From the NCBI GenBank assembly GCA_020629695.1, contig JAHDCV010000017.1:1-64000 (forward strand): a DNA stretch of 64,000 bases, in the 5' to 3' direction. Both the position numbers and the translations under genes were made by a program. Below, one piece after another: positions 8,868 to 18,968 of this stretch. The stretch comes from Acidimicrobiales bacterium (GTDB taxonomy: Bacteria; Actinomycetota; Acidimicrobiia; Acidimicrobiales; SZUA-35). Under the pieces are notes generated by a model that saw only the letters and a program-made list of their open reading frames with translations, did not search any database and was not told the origin of the DNA. Numbering within the stretch: position 1 is the first letter of the stretch; each line of letters begins with the position of its first letter.

Positions 8868-9881
8868 GTGCGTGACGCCGAGCAACGGTCCGCCCAACGC
8901 CAACGTCTCGCCGGTGCGCGCCTTCGGGCGCTCTCTGGCGCGTTCGGGCTGCACCCGGGCGATCCCGGTGTCATCCCCCACGGTGCGGTCGGTCGAGACG
9001 GGACGACCGTGTTCGCCGTCATCGACACCGATCATGTCCGGAGCCTCGGCGCCGTCGCGCTGTGGGCCGGGCGTGCCCCGACCGAGCGGATCATCGTGTG
9101 CACCGACGCTGCCGGGTCGGAACTCGCTCGTCGCGCCGGATCTCTCGTCCTGCCGGCCGAGGTCCACACCCACGTCGGCGCCGACACCACACCGGCCGAG
9201 CCGCTGCCGGTCGATCCGGCGCCCGTGTTGTCCGACGAGCACCTTGCCTGGGGGGACCGGTTCGCCGCTGCCGGTGCCCGGCCCGTCGACGACCACGGCC
9301 GCCTGGTCGCCGAGGTCGTCGGTCTCGAGATGGCCCGAACCGAACCGGATCCCGCGGGTGGGGTGGCGATCGAGGTCGGGGTGGGCCGAGCCGATCGGGA
9401 GATCCACGGCATGCTCGATGTGGGTGTCGATGTCGACCGGGTGCTGAGCGACACCGCGGCCCTGGTGGCGGGATTCCGGGTGCCGGGCGGCATGCATCCG
9501 CTGCACCGCGTGGCCCGGGCCCGATGGCTGCGGTCCGTCGTTCTCGACGACCCGGCGGTGGTCGGGATGGACAGCCCGGGCATCCCGCTTCCCCCGCTCC
9601 GATCGGTCGACACCGTCCTGGTCGACGAGCCGGCGGCCGCGTTGTTCACCGGGGGCGACGGTTCGCGCGTCCTCGTCGCCGCCACCGTCGGCTTCGACCC
9701 CGATCTCGGACCGGAGTTGGCCGACCTGGCCGAACGCAGCCTCGCCGACCGTGTGCTCGTCGCGGCGCCGAGTCGGGATGTCGCCCTCGTCCAGCGGTCG
9801 CTCGCCACCGTCGAACTCGACGTCGAGTTGATCGAGACGGCGGAACCCTGGGCCGCCCCGTCGGCCGACGGCGATCGATAG
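8868..9881 (+). CDS. conserved-locus protein of unknown function (between rpmE and prfA)
   Basis: Full-length 337-aa ORF in operon orientation with GTG start, 9 bp before prfA. No motif I recognise. Confidence 0.7.
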   Translation: MRDAEQRSAQRQRLAGARLRALSGAFGLHPGDPGVIPHGAVGRDGTTVFAVIDTDHVRSLGAVALWAGRAPTERIIVCTDAAGSELARRAGSLVLPAEVHTHVGADTTPAEPLPVDPAPVLSDEHLAWGDRFAAAGARPVDDHGRLVAEVVGLEMARTEPDPAGGVAIEVGVGRADREIHGMLDVGVDVDRVLSDTAALVAGFRVPGGMHPLHRVARARWLRSVVLDDPAVVGMDSPGIPLPPLRSVDTVLVDEPAAALFTGGDGSRVLVAATVGFDPDLGPELADLAERSLADRVLVAAPSRDVALVQRSLATVELDVELIETAEPWAAPSADGDR

Positions 9882-9890
9882 CGTCGACTC

Positions 9891-10955
9891 GTGTTGGAAC
9901 GACTCGATGCGCTCGAGCGGGAACTCTCCGACGTCGAAGCCCGCCTCGGCGACCCCGATCTCGCCGCCGATCGCACCGCGTTCGTCGAGATCACGCGCCG
10001 ACATGCGGAACTGACCGACGTCGTCGGCATCGGTCGGGCGCTGCGCACCGCCACCGAGGACGCGGACGCGGCCCGGACCATGATCGCCGAGCTCTCGGGG
10101 GACGATCGTGAGGAGATGCGCGACGAACTCCGGGTCTCGGAGGCGGCCATCGTCCGTGCGACCGATGCGTTCCGGCTCGCGCTGCTCCCGAAGGACCCGA
10201 ACGACGGTCGAGCCGTGATCATGGAGATCCGTGGCGCGGAAGGCGGCGAGGAAGCGAACCTGTTCGCCCGTGACCTGTACGACATGTACGTCTCGTACGC
10301 GAAGCGGCAGCGCTGGTCCACCGATGTGCTCGGTTCGAAGATCTCGGATCGTGGCGGGTTCGCCGAGGTCACGCTGTCGTTCTCGGGGCCCGACGCCTGG
10401 ACCCGCCTGAAGCACGAGGCTGGGCCACACCGCGTGCAGCGGGTGCCCGAGACCGAATCGCAGGGACGGGTCCACACCTCGTCAGCCACCGTCATCGTCC
10501 TGCCGGAGGCGGACGAGGTCGACATCGAGATCGACCAGAACGACCTGCAGATCGACACCTACCGCTCGTCCGGTGCCGGTGGACAGCACGTGAACACGAC
10601 CGACTCCGCCGTGCGTGTCACCCATGTGCCGACCGGCATCACCGTCTCGATGCAGGACGAGAAGTCCCAGCTCCAGAACCGTGAGCGCGCCATGGTCGTG
10701 TTGCGTTCCCGTCTGCTCGCCGCCGAGCAGGACAAGGCCGCGTCGGAGGCTTCCGATGCCCGCCGGGCCCAGATCGGAGGCGGCGGGCGTTCGGAGAAGA
10801 TCCGGACGTACAACTTCAAGGAGAATCGTGTGACCGATCATCGGATCGGGCTCACCATCCACAAGCTCGATCGGGTGCTCGCCGGCGAACTCGATGACGT
10901 CGTCGACGCGCTGGTCGCCGATGAGCGCACCCGGCAACTCGCGGCCGATGGCTGA
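9891..10955 (+). CDS. prfA: peptide chain release factor 1
   Basis: GGQ motif 'SSGAGGQHVNTTDSAVRVTHVPTGI', 'EIRGAEGGEEANLFARDLYDMY', 'ESQGRVHTSSATV'. Confidence 0.96.
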   Translation: MLERLDALERELSDVEARLGDPDLAADRTAFVEITRRHAELTDVVGIGRALRTATEDADAARTMIAELSGDDREEMRDELRVSEAAIVRATDAFRLALLPKDPNDGRAVIMEIRGAEGGEEANLFARDLYDMYVSYAKRQRWSTDVLGSKISDRGGFAEVTLSFSGPDAWTRLKHEAGPHRVQRVPETESQGRVHTSSATVIVLPEADEVDIEIDQNDLQIDTYRSSGAGGQHVNTTDSAVRVTHVPTGITVSMQDEKSQLQNRERAMVVLRSRLLAAEQDKAASEASDARRAQIGGGGRSEKIRTYNFKENRVTDHRIGLTIHKLDRVLAGELDDVVDALVADERTRQLAADG

Positions 10956-11844
10956 GTCGGACGATCACGACGGCATCCCCTGGGCCGCGTTCGTCGTCGA
11001 GACCGAACGCCATCTCGCCGCGGCTGGGCTGCCGAACGCCGCCAGGGAAGCCCGGTGGATCGTCGAGGAGGCGACCGGCGCCGACCGGCTCGACGAGGTG
11101 CTGGACGCGGCGGCGACCACGCGGGGCGTGGCCGCCCTCGATCGGATGGTCGGTCGCCGACTGGCGGGTGTGCCCATCCAGTACGTGCTCGGGCACTGGC
11201 CGTTCCGCAGCCTGGATCTGCTCATCGACGAGCGGGTCCTGATCCCGCGCCCCGAGACCGAGATCGTCGCGGGCCACGCCATCGATGAGGCGCTGGCCGC
11301 GCGCCGGCGCCGGGATCTTCCGGTGGTCGTGGACCTGGGCGCCGGGTCGGGAGCGATCGGCCTGAGCGTCGCGGCCGAGGTGCCCGAGCTCGAGGTCTGG
11401 CTCGTGGAGCGCTCCACCGCCGCCCTGGCCGTCGCCAGAGCGAACCTCGCCGGCCTCGGTCGGCGCGCCGCGGGCGTGCGTCTGGTCGAAGGGTCCTGGT
11501 TCGAGCCGCTCCCTGACGAACTCGAGGGTGCGGTGTCGGTGATCGTGTCGAACCCGCCGTATGTCGCGCCCGACGCCGAGCTCGACCCGTCGGTGCTCGA
11601 CCACGAACCGGCCGAGGCGTTGTTCGCCGACGAGGCCGGGTATGCGGATCTGCACCATCTGGTCGACGAAGCACCCCGTTGGCTCGAGGGTGATGGTGCC
11701 CTGGTGCTCGAGATGGACCCCTCACAGACCGAGCCGGTCGCCGCCCGCTGCCGACGCGTCTTCGCCTCGGTGGACGTCCACACCGATCTCGCCGGGCTGG
11801 CCCGGTCCGTCGTCGCCAGGCGACCGATCCGCCCCCTGCGTTAG
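10948..11844 (+). CDS. prmC: peptide chain release factor N5-glutamine methyltransferase
   Basis: 'LIPRPETEIVAG', 'VVDLGAGSGAIGLSVA', catalytic 'SNPPYV'. ATG at 10948 overlaps the prfA end. Confidence 0.93.
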   Translation: MAESDDHDGIPWAAFVVETERHLAAAGLPNAAREARWIVEEATGADRLDEVLDAAATTRGVAALDRMVGRRLAGVPIQYVLGHWPFRSLDLLIDERVLIPRPETEIVAGHAIDEALAARRRRDLPVVVDLGAGSGAIGLSVAAEVPELEVWLVERSTAALAVARANLAGLGRRAAGVRLVEGSWFEPLPDELEGAVSVIVSNPPYVAPDAELDPSVLDHEPAEALFADEAGYADLHHLVDEAPRWLEGDGALVLEMDPSQTEPVAARCRRVFASVDVHTDLAGLARSVVARRPIRPLR

Positions 11845-11870
11845 TCTCCCTCCGGCAGAGGGAGGTTCCG

Positions 11871-12299
11871 ATGTTCGGACGCAATGGAAAGCTCGACACG
11901 GACTGGCTGGCATCGGTGCCGTTCTTCAGTGGCTTCGACGCCTCGACGCTCAAGAGCGCGAGCCAGCTCGGCGAGAAGCAGCAGGTCGAGGCCGGCGCGG
12001 TGCTGATCGACCAGGGCCGGGTCGGTGACGCGTGCTACGTGATCGTCGAGGGCAACGCCATGGTCCAGATGAACGGTGAGTACGTCACGACCGTCGGTGC
12101 CGGTTCGATGGTCGGTGAGATGGCCCTCATCGAGTACCGCCCTCGCAATGCGAGCGTGATCGCCGAGACCGCGATGACACTGGTCGCCTTCGGCACGAGC
12201 GAGTTCCGCGCTCTGCTCGACAAGTCGCCCGAGCTGAGCGAGTCGGTGCTGGCTCAGCTCAACAGCCGCCTCCGGGCCAACGAAGCCCGTAACGGCTGA
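11871..12299 (+). CDS. stand-alone cyclic nucleotide-binding domain protein
   Basis: CNB fold with phosphate-binding-cassette-like 'GEMALIEYRPRNASV'. No HTH or other effector domain in 142 aa. Confidence 0.85.
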   Translation: MFGRNGKLDTDWLASVPFFSGFDASTLKSASQLGEKQQVEAGAVLIDQGRVGDACYVIVEGNAMVQMNGEYVTTVGAGSMVGEMALIEYRPRNASVIAETAMTLVAFGTSEFRALLDKSPELSESVLAQLNSRLRANEARNG

Positions 12300-12301
12300 T
12301 C

Positions 12302-12739
12302 GTGAAGCTCGCCTTCGGCTCGGACCATGCCGGTCGAGCGCTCCGCCTGCTGCTCGCCGACCACGTCATCGCGGCGGGCCACGAGGTGCTGGATCTGGGC
12401 ACGCACACCGACGACTCGGTCGACTACCCGGACTTCGGCGCGGCCGTGGGCCGGGCGGTCGCGAGCGGCGAGGCCGAACTGGGCATCGCCGTGTGCGGCT
12501 CGGGCATCGGGATCGCCATCGCCGCGAACAAGGTCGACGGCGTGCGGGCCGCCACGGTGCACGACGTGACCTCGGCCCGGATGACCCGGCTCCACAACGA
12601 CGCCAACGTCTGCTGTCTCGGGGAGCGGTTCACCGGACCACAGGTGGCGCTCGATGCGGTCGACGCCTTCCTCTCGACCGACTTCGAGGGCGGCCGTCAT
12701 GCCCGCCGTGTGGGCAAGATCGCCGATCTGGAAAACTGA
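12302..12739 (+). CDS. rpiB: ribose-5-phosphate isomerase B
   Basis: 'FGSDHAGRALRLLLADH', 'LDLGTH', 'VCGSGIGIAIAANKVDGVRAA', 'ARMTRLHNDANVCCLGER'. Confidence 0.95.
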   Translation: MKLAFGSDHAGRALRLLLADHVIAAGHEVLDLGTHTDDSVDYPDFGAAVGRAVASGEAELGIAVCGSGIGIAIAANKVDGVRAATVHDVTSARMTRLHNDANVCCLGERFTGPQVALDAVDAFLSTDFEGGRHARRVGKIADLEN

Positions 12740-12784
12740 GCCCGGTCGGGCGCGTCCGGCGCCGCAGCGTGTTGACTTCGTGCC

Positions 12785-14026
12785 ATGCCTTGGCCAACAC
12801 GTCACGATGATCCCGTCTTCGGCCTCCTCGATGCCGAGCAGGAGCGCCAGAACACCGGCCTCCAGCTGATCGCCTCCGAGAACTTCGCGTCGCCCGCCGT
12901 GATGGCTGCGACCGGTTCGGTGTTCACCAACAAATACTCCGAGGGGTACCCGGGCAAGCGCTACTACGGCGGCAACGTCGTGGCCGACGACGTCGAGGAT
13001 CTCGCCCGTCAGCGGATCTGTGAGCTGTTCGGCGCGGATCACGCCAACGTCCAGCCCCACTCGGGGGCGAACGCGAACATGGCGGTGTTCCAGGCGCTGC
13101 TCGAGCCAGGCGACACCGTCCTCGGCCTCAGCCTCGATCACGGTGGTCACCTGACGCACGGCTCGCCGGTGAACGCTTCGGGTCTGCTCTACGACTTCGT
13201 CGGCTACAAGCTGACCTCGGGCGATGAGCGCATCGATCTCGAGAGCCTCGCCGCCCAGGCCCGTGAGCATCGTCCGAAGCTGATCATCGCGGGTGCGACG
13301 GCGTACCCCCGCATCATCGACGCCGAGCCCTACCGGAAGATCGCCGACGAGGTCGGCGCGCTCCTGATGTTCGACGCCGCCCACATCGCCGGTCTGATCG
13401 CCGGTGGGGTGCATCCGAACCCGATGCCGTTCTGCGACATCATGACCTTCACGACGCACAAGACCCTCCGGGGCCCACGCGGTGGCTGCATCCTGTCGAC
13501 CGAGGCGCTCGCCAAGGCCATCGACAAGGCGATCTTCCCCGGCCAGCAGGGTGGACCCCAGGTCCACTCCATCGCGGCCAAGGCGGTCGCGTTCGGGGAA
13601 GCCCAGACCGACGAGTTCAAGGCCTACGCCGCGCAGATCGTCGCCAACGCCGCCGCCCTCGCCGAGGCGCTCGCCGGGCAGGGGTTCCGACTGGTCTCCG
13701 GTGGCACCGACAACCACCTGCTTCTCTGCGACCTCCGGACCTTCGACGCCGACCTCACCGGCAAGGAAGCCCAGATCGTGCTCGACGAGGCCGGGATCAC
13801 CCTGAATCGGAACACGATTCCGGACGACCCGCGCTCGCCGTTCGTCACCTCGGGCATCCGCATCGGGACGCCAGCGGTCACGACGCAGGGCATGGGTCCG
13901 GACGAGATGGTCGAGATCGCCCGTCTCATCGCCGAGACCCTGCGCAATCGGACCGACGCCGCCGCGGTCGCCGGGATCCGCGCCGAGGTGGCCGCGCTGT
14001 GCGGGCGCTTCACCCCGTACAACTGA
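12785..14026 (+). CDS. glyA: serine hydroxymethyltransferase
   Basis: '[36 protein letters not shown]', '[12 protein letters not shown]', '[19 protein letters not shown]'. Confidence 0.97.
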   Translation: MPWPTRHDDPVFGLLDAEQERQNTGLQLIASENFASPAVMAATGSVFTNKYSEGYPGKRYYGGNVVADDVEDLARQRICELFGADHANVQPHSGANANMAVFQALLEPGDTVLGLSLDHGGHLTHGSPVNASGLLYDFVGYKLTSGDERIDLESLAAQAREHRPKLIIAGATAYPRIIDAEPYRKIADEVGALLMFDAAHIAGLIAGGVHPNPMPFCDIMTFTTHKTLRGPRGGCILSTEALAKAIDKAIFPGQQGGPQVHSIAAKAVAFGEAQTDEFKAYAAQIVANAAALAEALAGQGFRLVSGGTDNHLLLCDLRTFDADLTGKEAQIVLDEAGITLNRNTIPDDPRSPFVTSGIRIGTPAVTTQGMGPDEMVEIARLIAETLRNRTDAAAVAGIRAEVAALCGRFTPYN

Positions 14027-14124
14027 CCCGGGGAGACTGCGGGTCCCGCAGCCGGTAGGTTCACGGCCGTGAGCTGTCCTTCGGCGATCGCCAGGTCGTC
14101 GGTTCGTGCCCCCGGACTCCGCCG

Positions 14125-15285
14125 ATGACGCCGTCCCTCGGGAGCTATGTGGTGGTGGGTGCCGTCGCTGCGTTGGTGACGGTGTTGACCGTGCCGATGT
14201 TCCGACTGCTCGCGCCCGTCATCGGCGGCATGACCGATCCCGATGAGCGTCGCGTGCACGCCGAACCGACGTCGTCGCTCGGCGGCGGTGCGCTCTTCCT
14301 GGGCTTTCTCGCCGCCGTGGTGGTCGCGTGGGCTTCGGGTTGGTTCGAGTCGACGTTCTCGAGCTCCTCCGAGCCGATCGGGCTGGTCGCGGGAGCGACC
14401 ATCGCCTACCTGGTCGGTGTGCGAGACGACGTCCGGGAGATCTCCGCCCCGGCGAAGACGGCGGGGCTCGTGGTTGCCGCATCGGCGCTGGTGTTCGGGG
14501 GTGTCTCGATCATCTACTTCCGGGTGCCCTTCCTCGATCTGTTCGTTCCGGGCGCCGACATCGCGTTCCTGCTCACGGTGCTGTGGGTGCTCGGCATGAC
14601 CACGGCACTCAACTTCATCGACGGTCTGGACGGTCTGGCCGCCGGGATCGTCGGCATCGGTTCGTTGTCGTTCTTCGCCTACGCGTGGCAGTTGACCTCC
14701 GAGGGACTCATCCGCGGCGGCAATCTCGGACCCCTGATCGCGATCATCGTGACCGGCGTGTGCGTCGGATTCCTCCCTTGGAACGTGCATCCGGCCCGCA
14801 TCTTCATGGGTGATGGCGGTGCGTTGTTGTTGGGGACCCTCGTCGCCGCATCGACCATGGCGGTCGGTGGCCGGACCGACGTGCCCTACTCGGGGCAGAC
14901 GTTCTTCTTCTACGCACCGCTGGTGATTCCGCTGCTGATCCTCGGTGTACCGGTGTTCGACACCATGTTCGCCATCGTTCGTCGAGCCGTGTCGGGCAAG
15001 GGCGTGGCCACGGCCGACATGGGGCATCTCCATCACCGGCTCATCAAGCTCGGGCACGGACATCGGCGCTCCGTGGCGATCCTGTGGGCGTGGACGGCGC
15101 TGCTGAGCGGGTTCGTGCTCTGGCCGACCTACCAGGACGGTCGCTTCGACGCGATCGTGCCCATCGGCGTCGCCGCGCTCGGCCTCCTGCTCTTCACGCT
15201 GTTCCATCCGTCGCTGAGCCGAGAGCGTGTCGATCCCGCGGCGAAGGCGGCATCCGCTCCACGAGCGGGTGAATCGACTTCGTGA
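14125..15285 (+). CDS. wecA: undecaprenyl-phosphate GlcNAc-1-phosphate transferase (WecA/TagO/Rfe family)
   Basis: 'DERRVHAEPTSSLGGGALFLGF', 'GVRDDVREISAPAK', 'NFIDGLDGLAAG', 'IFMGDGGALLLG', 'DMGHLHHRL'. Confidence 0.92.
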   Translation: MTPSLGSYVVVGAVAALVTVLTVPMFRLLAPVIGGMTDPDERRVHAEPTSSLGGGALFLGFLAAVVVAWASGWFESTFSSSSEPIGLVAGATIAYLVGVRDDVREISAPAKTAGLVVAASALVFGGVSIIYFRVPFLDLFVPGADIAFLLTVLWVLGMTTALNFIDGLDGLAAGIVGIGSLSFFAYAWQLTSEGLIRGGNLGPLIAIIVTGVCVGFLPWNVHPARIFMGDGGALLLGTLVAASTMAVGGRTDVPYSGQTFFFYAPLVIPLLILGVPVFDTMFAIVRRAVSGKGVATADMGHLHHRLIKLGHGHRRSVAILWAWTALLSGFVLWPTYQDGRFDAIVPIGVAALGLLLFTLFHPSLSRERVDPAAKAASAPRAGESTS

Positions 15286-15303
15286 AGTTTTTCACAAAAG
15301 CGG

Positions 15304-15332
15304 TTGCGGCCCGTACCACAGCTTCGTAACCT
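15304..15332 (+). promoter_or_regulatory. candidate sigma70-type promoter for the atp operon
   Basis: TTGCGG (15304-15309), 17-nt spacer, TAACCT (15327-15332), following a small hairpin GTGAA-GTTT-TTCAC (15282-15295). Confidence 0.35.
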
Positions 15333-15336
15333 CGCC

Positions 15337-15654
15337 GTGTCGCCCCGCCCCCGAGGTGCCGAGACTCCCGTGGAAACGACCACAGCATCTGCATCGCGCC
15401 CAGCGCTGACCGATGGGCTTCTGCGATCCTCCGGCGGCTATGAGCTCGTGCTCGCCGCCGTCATCCTCGGACTGATCGGCCTGGCGCTCGACCGCTGGCT
15501 CGGGTGGACCCCGATCCTCACCGTCGTGTTCTCCATTCTCGGATTCGCCGGCGCCGTCGTGTCGGTCTGGGCCCGGTATCGGGCCGAGATCGCCCGTCTC
15601 GACGCCGAGACCGCCGCTCTTCGGGCGGCCGCCAACCGGGGCGGTTCCGCATGA
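15337..15654 (+). CDS. AtpZ/AtpI-type small membrane protein
   Basis: Two hydrophobic helices 'GGYELVLAAVILGLIGLALDRWLGWTPILTVVFSILGFAGAVVSVW', located at the head of the atp operon. Start ambiguous (TTG 15304, GTG 15337 or GTG 15370). Confidence 0.75.
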   Translation: MSPRPRGAETPVETTTASASRPALTDGLLRSSGGYELVLAAVILGLIGLALDRWLGWTPILTVVFSILGFAGAVVSVWARYRAEIARLDAETAALRAAANRGGSA

Positions 15655-16109
15655 CGGCATTCGTCGACCGGCTCGAAGGTCCGTCTCCGGCGATGGAGAT
15701 CGCCAAGGACATGGTGACCCGCGGCCTGTGGGCCGTGCCCGTCGGCCTCGGCCTCGGTGCCCTGGCCGCCGGGTTCAACGGCGCCGTCTCGGTCGCCTAC
15801 GCCATGGCACTGGTTCTCGTGAACTTCCTGCTCGCGGCCTACACGCTGGCTGCCGCGGCCCGGGTTTCGTTCGCACTCGTCGCCGGAGCCGCCCTCGGCG
15901 GCTATGCCGTGCGGCTCGGTCTCATCCTGATTGCGTTCCTACTCGTCAGGGACGCGTCCTGGATGGCTAAGGTGCCGTTCGGCATCGCGATCATCGTCAC
16001 CCACCTGGTGTTGTTGGTCTGGGAGCTCCGATACGTTTCGGCGTCGATGGCCCACCCGGGCCTGAAACCGAGCGTCTCCGGGCAACCGGCCGCCGGCTCC
16101 CGCCGGTGA
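15651..16109 (+). CDS. atpI: ATP synthase protein I-like membrane protein
   Basis: Four predicted TM segments. ATGA overlap with the previous gene, just upstream of atpB. Confidence 0.75.
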   Translation: MTAFVDRLEGPSPAMEIAKDMVTRGLWAVPVGLGLGALAAGFNGAVSVAYAMALVLVNFLLAAYTLAAAARVSFALVAGAALGGYAVRLGLILIAFLLVRDASWMAKVPFGIAIIVTHLVLLVWELRYVSASMAHPGLKPSVSGQPAAGSRR

Positions 16110-16183
16110 CGACGTCAACGCCGGTCCCGACGGTCTCCGCCGTCGTGTCCGCATAGATCTCCACAAGTACAGGAGCAACGCGA

Positions 16184-16951
16184 GTGACTCTTGCGATCGA
16201 GTTCCCCCCAATCGAAAACCTCGTCGAGTGGCCGAACTACTTCGGTGACGGCACGATCTTCGCGTTCAACAAGATCGCGCTGATCTCGTTCCTCGCGATG
16301 GCGATCCCCTCGGTGATCTTCTTCCTCGCCAAGTCCAAGGGTGAGCTGATCCCACGAGGTGTCCAGAACCTCGCCGAGATGACCGTCGAGTTCGTCGAGA
16401 AGCAGGTCATCCTCCAGGCCATCGGCCCGGACGGCATGCGGTACCTGCCCATGCTGCTGTCGATGTTCCTGTTCATCTTCTTCGGCAACATCTTCGAGGT
16501 CATCCCGACCTTCCAGATGCCGGCCAACGCTCGGATGGCCAACCCCGCCTTCCTCGCCCTGATCGTCCTCGTGACCTTCGTGGGCGTGGGTGTGAAGCAC
16601 AACGGTGCCGGCACCTACTTCAAGTCGGCGCTGTTCCCGCCCGGCCTGCCGAAGGGCCTCTACCTCCTGGTGACGCCGATCGAGTTCCTCTCGACCTTCC
16701 TCATCCGTCCCTTCTCGCTGGCCGTGCGTCTCTTCGCCAACATGCTGGCGGGCCACATCCTCCTCGTGACCTTCGGTGTGCTCTGCATCGCCCTCTGGAC
16801 GCTGAGCCCGCTCGTCGTGGTGCTGCCCTTCAGCTTCGCCATGCTCGTCGGCCTCACCGGCTTCGAGGTGATGGTCTCGTTCCTGCAGGCGTTCGTCTTC
16901 GCCCTGCTCACCGCCGTCTACATCGGCGGCGCACTGCACCCGCACCACTGA
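16184..16951 (+). CDS. atpB: F0F1 ATP synthase subunit a
   Basis: 'PTFQMPANARMANPAFLALIVLVTFVGVG', 'FSLAVRLFANMLAGHILLVTF', C-terminal 'FLQAFVFALLTAVYIGGALHPHH'. Confidence 0.96.
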   Translation: MTLAIEFPPIENLVEWPNYFGDGTIFAFNKIALISFLAMAIPSVIFFLAKSKGELIPRGVQNLAEMTVEFVEKQVILQAIGPDGMRYLPMLLSMFLFIFFGNIFEVIPTFQMPANARMANPAFLALIVLVTFVGVGVKHNGAGTYFKSALFPPGLPKGLYLLVTPIEFLSTFLIRPFSLAVRLFANMLAGHILLVTFGVLCIALWTLSPLVVVLPFSFAMLVGLTGFEVMVSFLQAFVFALLTAVYIGGALHPHH

Positions 16952-17329
<378 letters not shown>

Positions 17330-17338
17330 TCGGCGGGC

Positions 17339-17869
17339 GTGACCATGTTGACCCTTCTCGCCGCAGAAGCGGGTGAAGCACCGTCGAACCCCATCCTCCC
17401 CGAATGGTCGGAGATGTTCTGGGGTGCGATCTTCTTCACGATCCTCTTCCTCCTGGTGAAGTACGTCTTCCTGCCACCGATCAAGCAGGTGATGGATGAC
17501 CGCGAAGCGGCCATCCGTTCCGAGCTCGCGGCGGCGGAGGCGGCACAGTCCAAGGCTGGTTCGGCCGATGCCGACCTCGCCGATCAGCTGTCGGGCCCGC
17601 GGGCCGAGGCGGCTTCGATCATCGAGGCCGCACGGGCCGAGGCCGACGCCGAGCGGGCATCGATCATCGGTGCCGCGGAAGCCGAAGTCGCCGAGATGAA
17701 GGCGGCTGCGGCCGCCGAGCTCGCCGCGGCCAAGGCCGATGCCCTCGGACAGGTCACGCCGAAGGTCGCCGACATGGCGGCTTCCGCAGCGTCGAAGGTG
17801 CTCGGTACAACCGTCGCCTCGGCCGCAGCGAAGCCGGCCGTCGACGCCTACCTGAACTCCCAGAACTGA
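17339..17869 (+). CDS. atpF: F0F1 ATP synthase subunit b
   Basis: Single N-terminal TM 'FWGAIFFTILFLLVKYVFLPPIKQVMDDRE' plus a long Ala/Glu coiled coil. Follows atpE. Confidence 0.92.
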   Translation: MTMLTLLAAEAGEAPSNPILPEWSEMFWGAIFFTILFLLVKYVFLPPIKQVMDDREAAIRSELAAAEAAQSKAGSADADLADQLSGPRAEAASIIEAARAEADAERASIIGAAEAEVAEMKAAAAAELAAAKADALGQVTPKVADMAASAASKVLGTTVASAAAKPAVDAYLNSQN

Positions 17870-17877
17870 GGTCACCG

Positions 17878-18405
17878 ATGTTCGCACTCTTCGCAGCAGA
17901 TGCTCCCAACGGCTATCAGCTGGCCGGGGACATCAACGAGGTCTACTGGGGCACGGCGGCGTTCATCGTGCTGTGCGCCGTGGGCTACAAGCTGGCCTGG
18001 CCGGCGATCGTGAAGGGCTTCAAGGCCCGGACCGAACGCATCGAGGCCGACCTCAACGCCGCACAGATCGCCCGTGAAAACGCCGAGGCCGAGCTCGCCG
18101 CTCAGACCGCGGATCTTCCGGACGTCTCGGCCGAGGCCGACCGCATCGTCGCCAGCGCGAACGAGACGGCCGCCAAGCTCAAGACCGACATGGTCGCCAA
18201 GGCGCACAGCGATGCTGCTGCGCTGAAGGAACGAGCCACCGCCGACATCGCGTCGCAGCGCAACCAGGCCATGGCCGACCTCCAGTCGGAGGTCACGCAG
18301 ATGACCCGTGGAGCCACCGATGCCGTCGTCACGGCCCAACTCGATGATTCGGCGCAGGCCGGCCTCATCGATCGCTACATCGAACAGGTCCGCCAGCTCG
18401 GCTGA
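17878..18405 (+). CDS. second F0F1 ATP synthase b-type subunit (b')
   Basis: Single N-terminal TM 'VYWGTAAFIVLCAVGYKLAWPAIVKGFKARTERIEADLNAAQ' plus coiled coil. Between atpF and atpH. Confidence 0.88.
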   Translation: MFALFAADAPNGYQLAGDINEVYWGTAAFIVLCAVGYKLAWPAIVKGFKARTERIEADLNAAQIARENAEAELAAQTADLPDVSAEADRIVASANETAAKLKTDMVAKAHSDAAALKERATADIASQRNQAMADLQSEVTQMTRGATDAVVTAQLDDSAQAGLIDRYIEQVRQLG

Positions 18406-18435
18406 GCGGGCCGTCCCGAGGAGAACCCACCACTC

Positions 18436-18960
18436 ATGTCCGACCGGATCAGCGGCTACGCCGAAGGCCTCCTGGCAATCGCCCGGGCCGAAGGGGACGT
18501 CGGTCAAGTGAAGCGAGAGTTGCAGGCCGTGTCCGACGCGGTCGCCGGCAACGACGAGCTTCGCACGACCCTCTCCAACAACCTGTTGCCCGCAGCCACG
18601 CGCGGTCAGATCGTGGACGACCTGCTCCAGAGCAAGGCGTCGAACGTGACCCGGGCGATCGTGGGCATGATCGTCGCAGCCGGCCGTTCGGCCGACCTCG
18701 GCGGCATCGTCGATGCCTTCGGTTCGGCGGTCGCCGCCGACTCGGGTGCCTCGGTCGCGACGGTCCGTACGGCCGTCGCACTGAATGACGACCAGCGGTC
18801 CCGCTTGGCCCAGGCGCTCGCCTCGGCCGCCGGCGGTCCGGTGGAACTGACGGAGATCGTCGACCCTTCGGTGGTCGGCGGCGTCGTCGCCACCATGGGT
18901 GACACCGTCATCGACGGCTCGGTGCGAGCCCGTCTCAACCAGATTCACGAAGCCCTCTAG
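18436..18960 (+). CDS. atpH: F0F1 ATP synthase subunit delta
   Basis: OSCP/delta features: '[18 protein letters not shown]', C-terminal '[33 protein letters not shown]'. Confidence 0.93.
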   Translation: MSDRISGYAEGLLAIARAEGDVGQVKRELQAVSDAVAGNDELRTTLSNNLLPAATRGQIVDDLLQSKASNVTRAIVGMIVAAGRSADLGGIVDAFGSAVAADSGASVATVRTAVALNDDQRSRLAQALASAAGGPVELTEIVDPSVVGGVVATMGDTVIDGSVRARLNQIHEAL

Positions 18961-18968
18961 GAGAACCG

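Noticed and set aside
14037-14051. Palindrome CTGCGGG-T-CCCGCAG after glyA
   Set aside because: Short, single-base centre, no U-tract; could be chance in GC-rich DNA. Not enough for a terminator or operator call.
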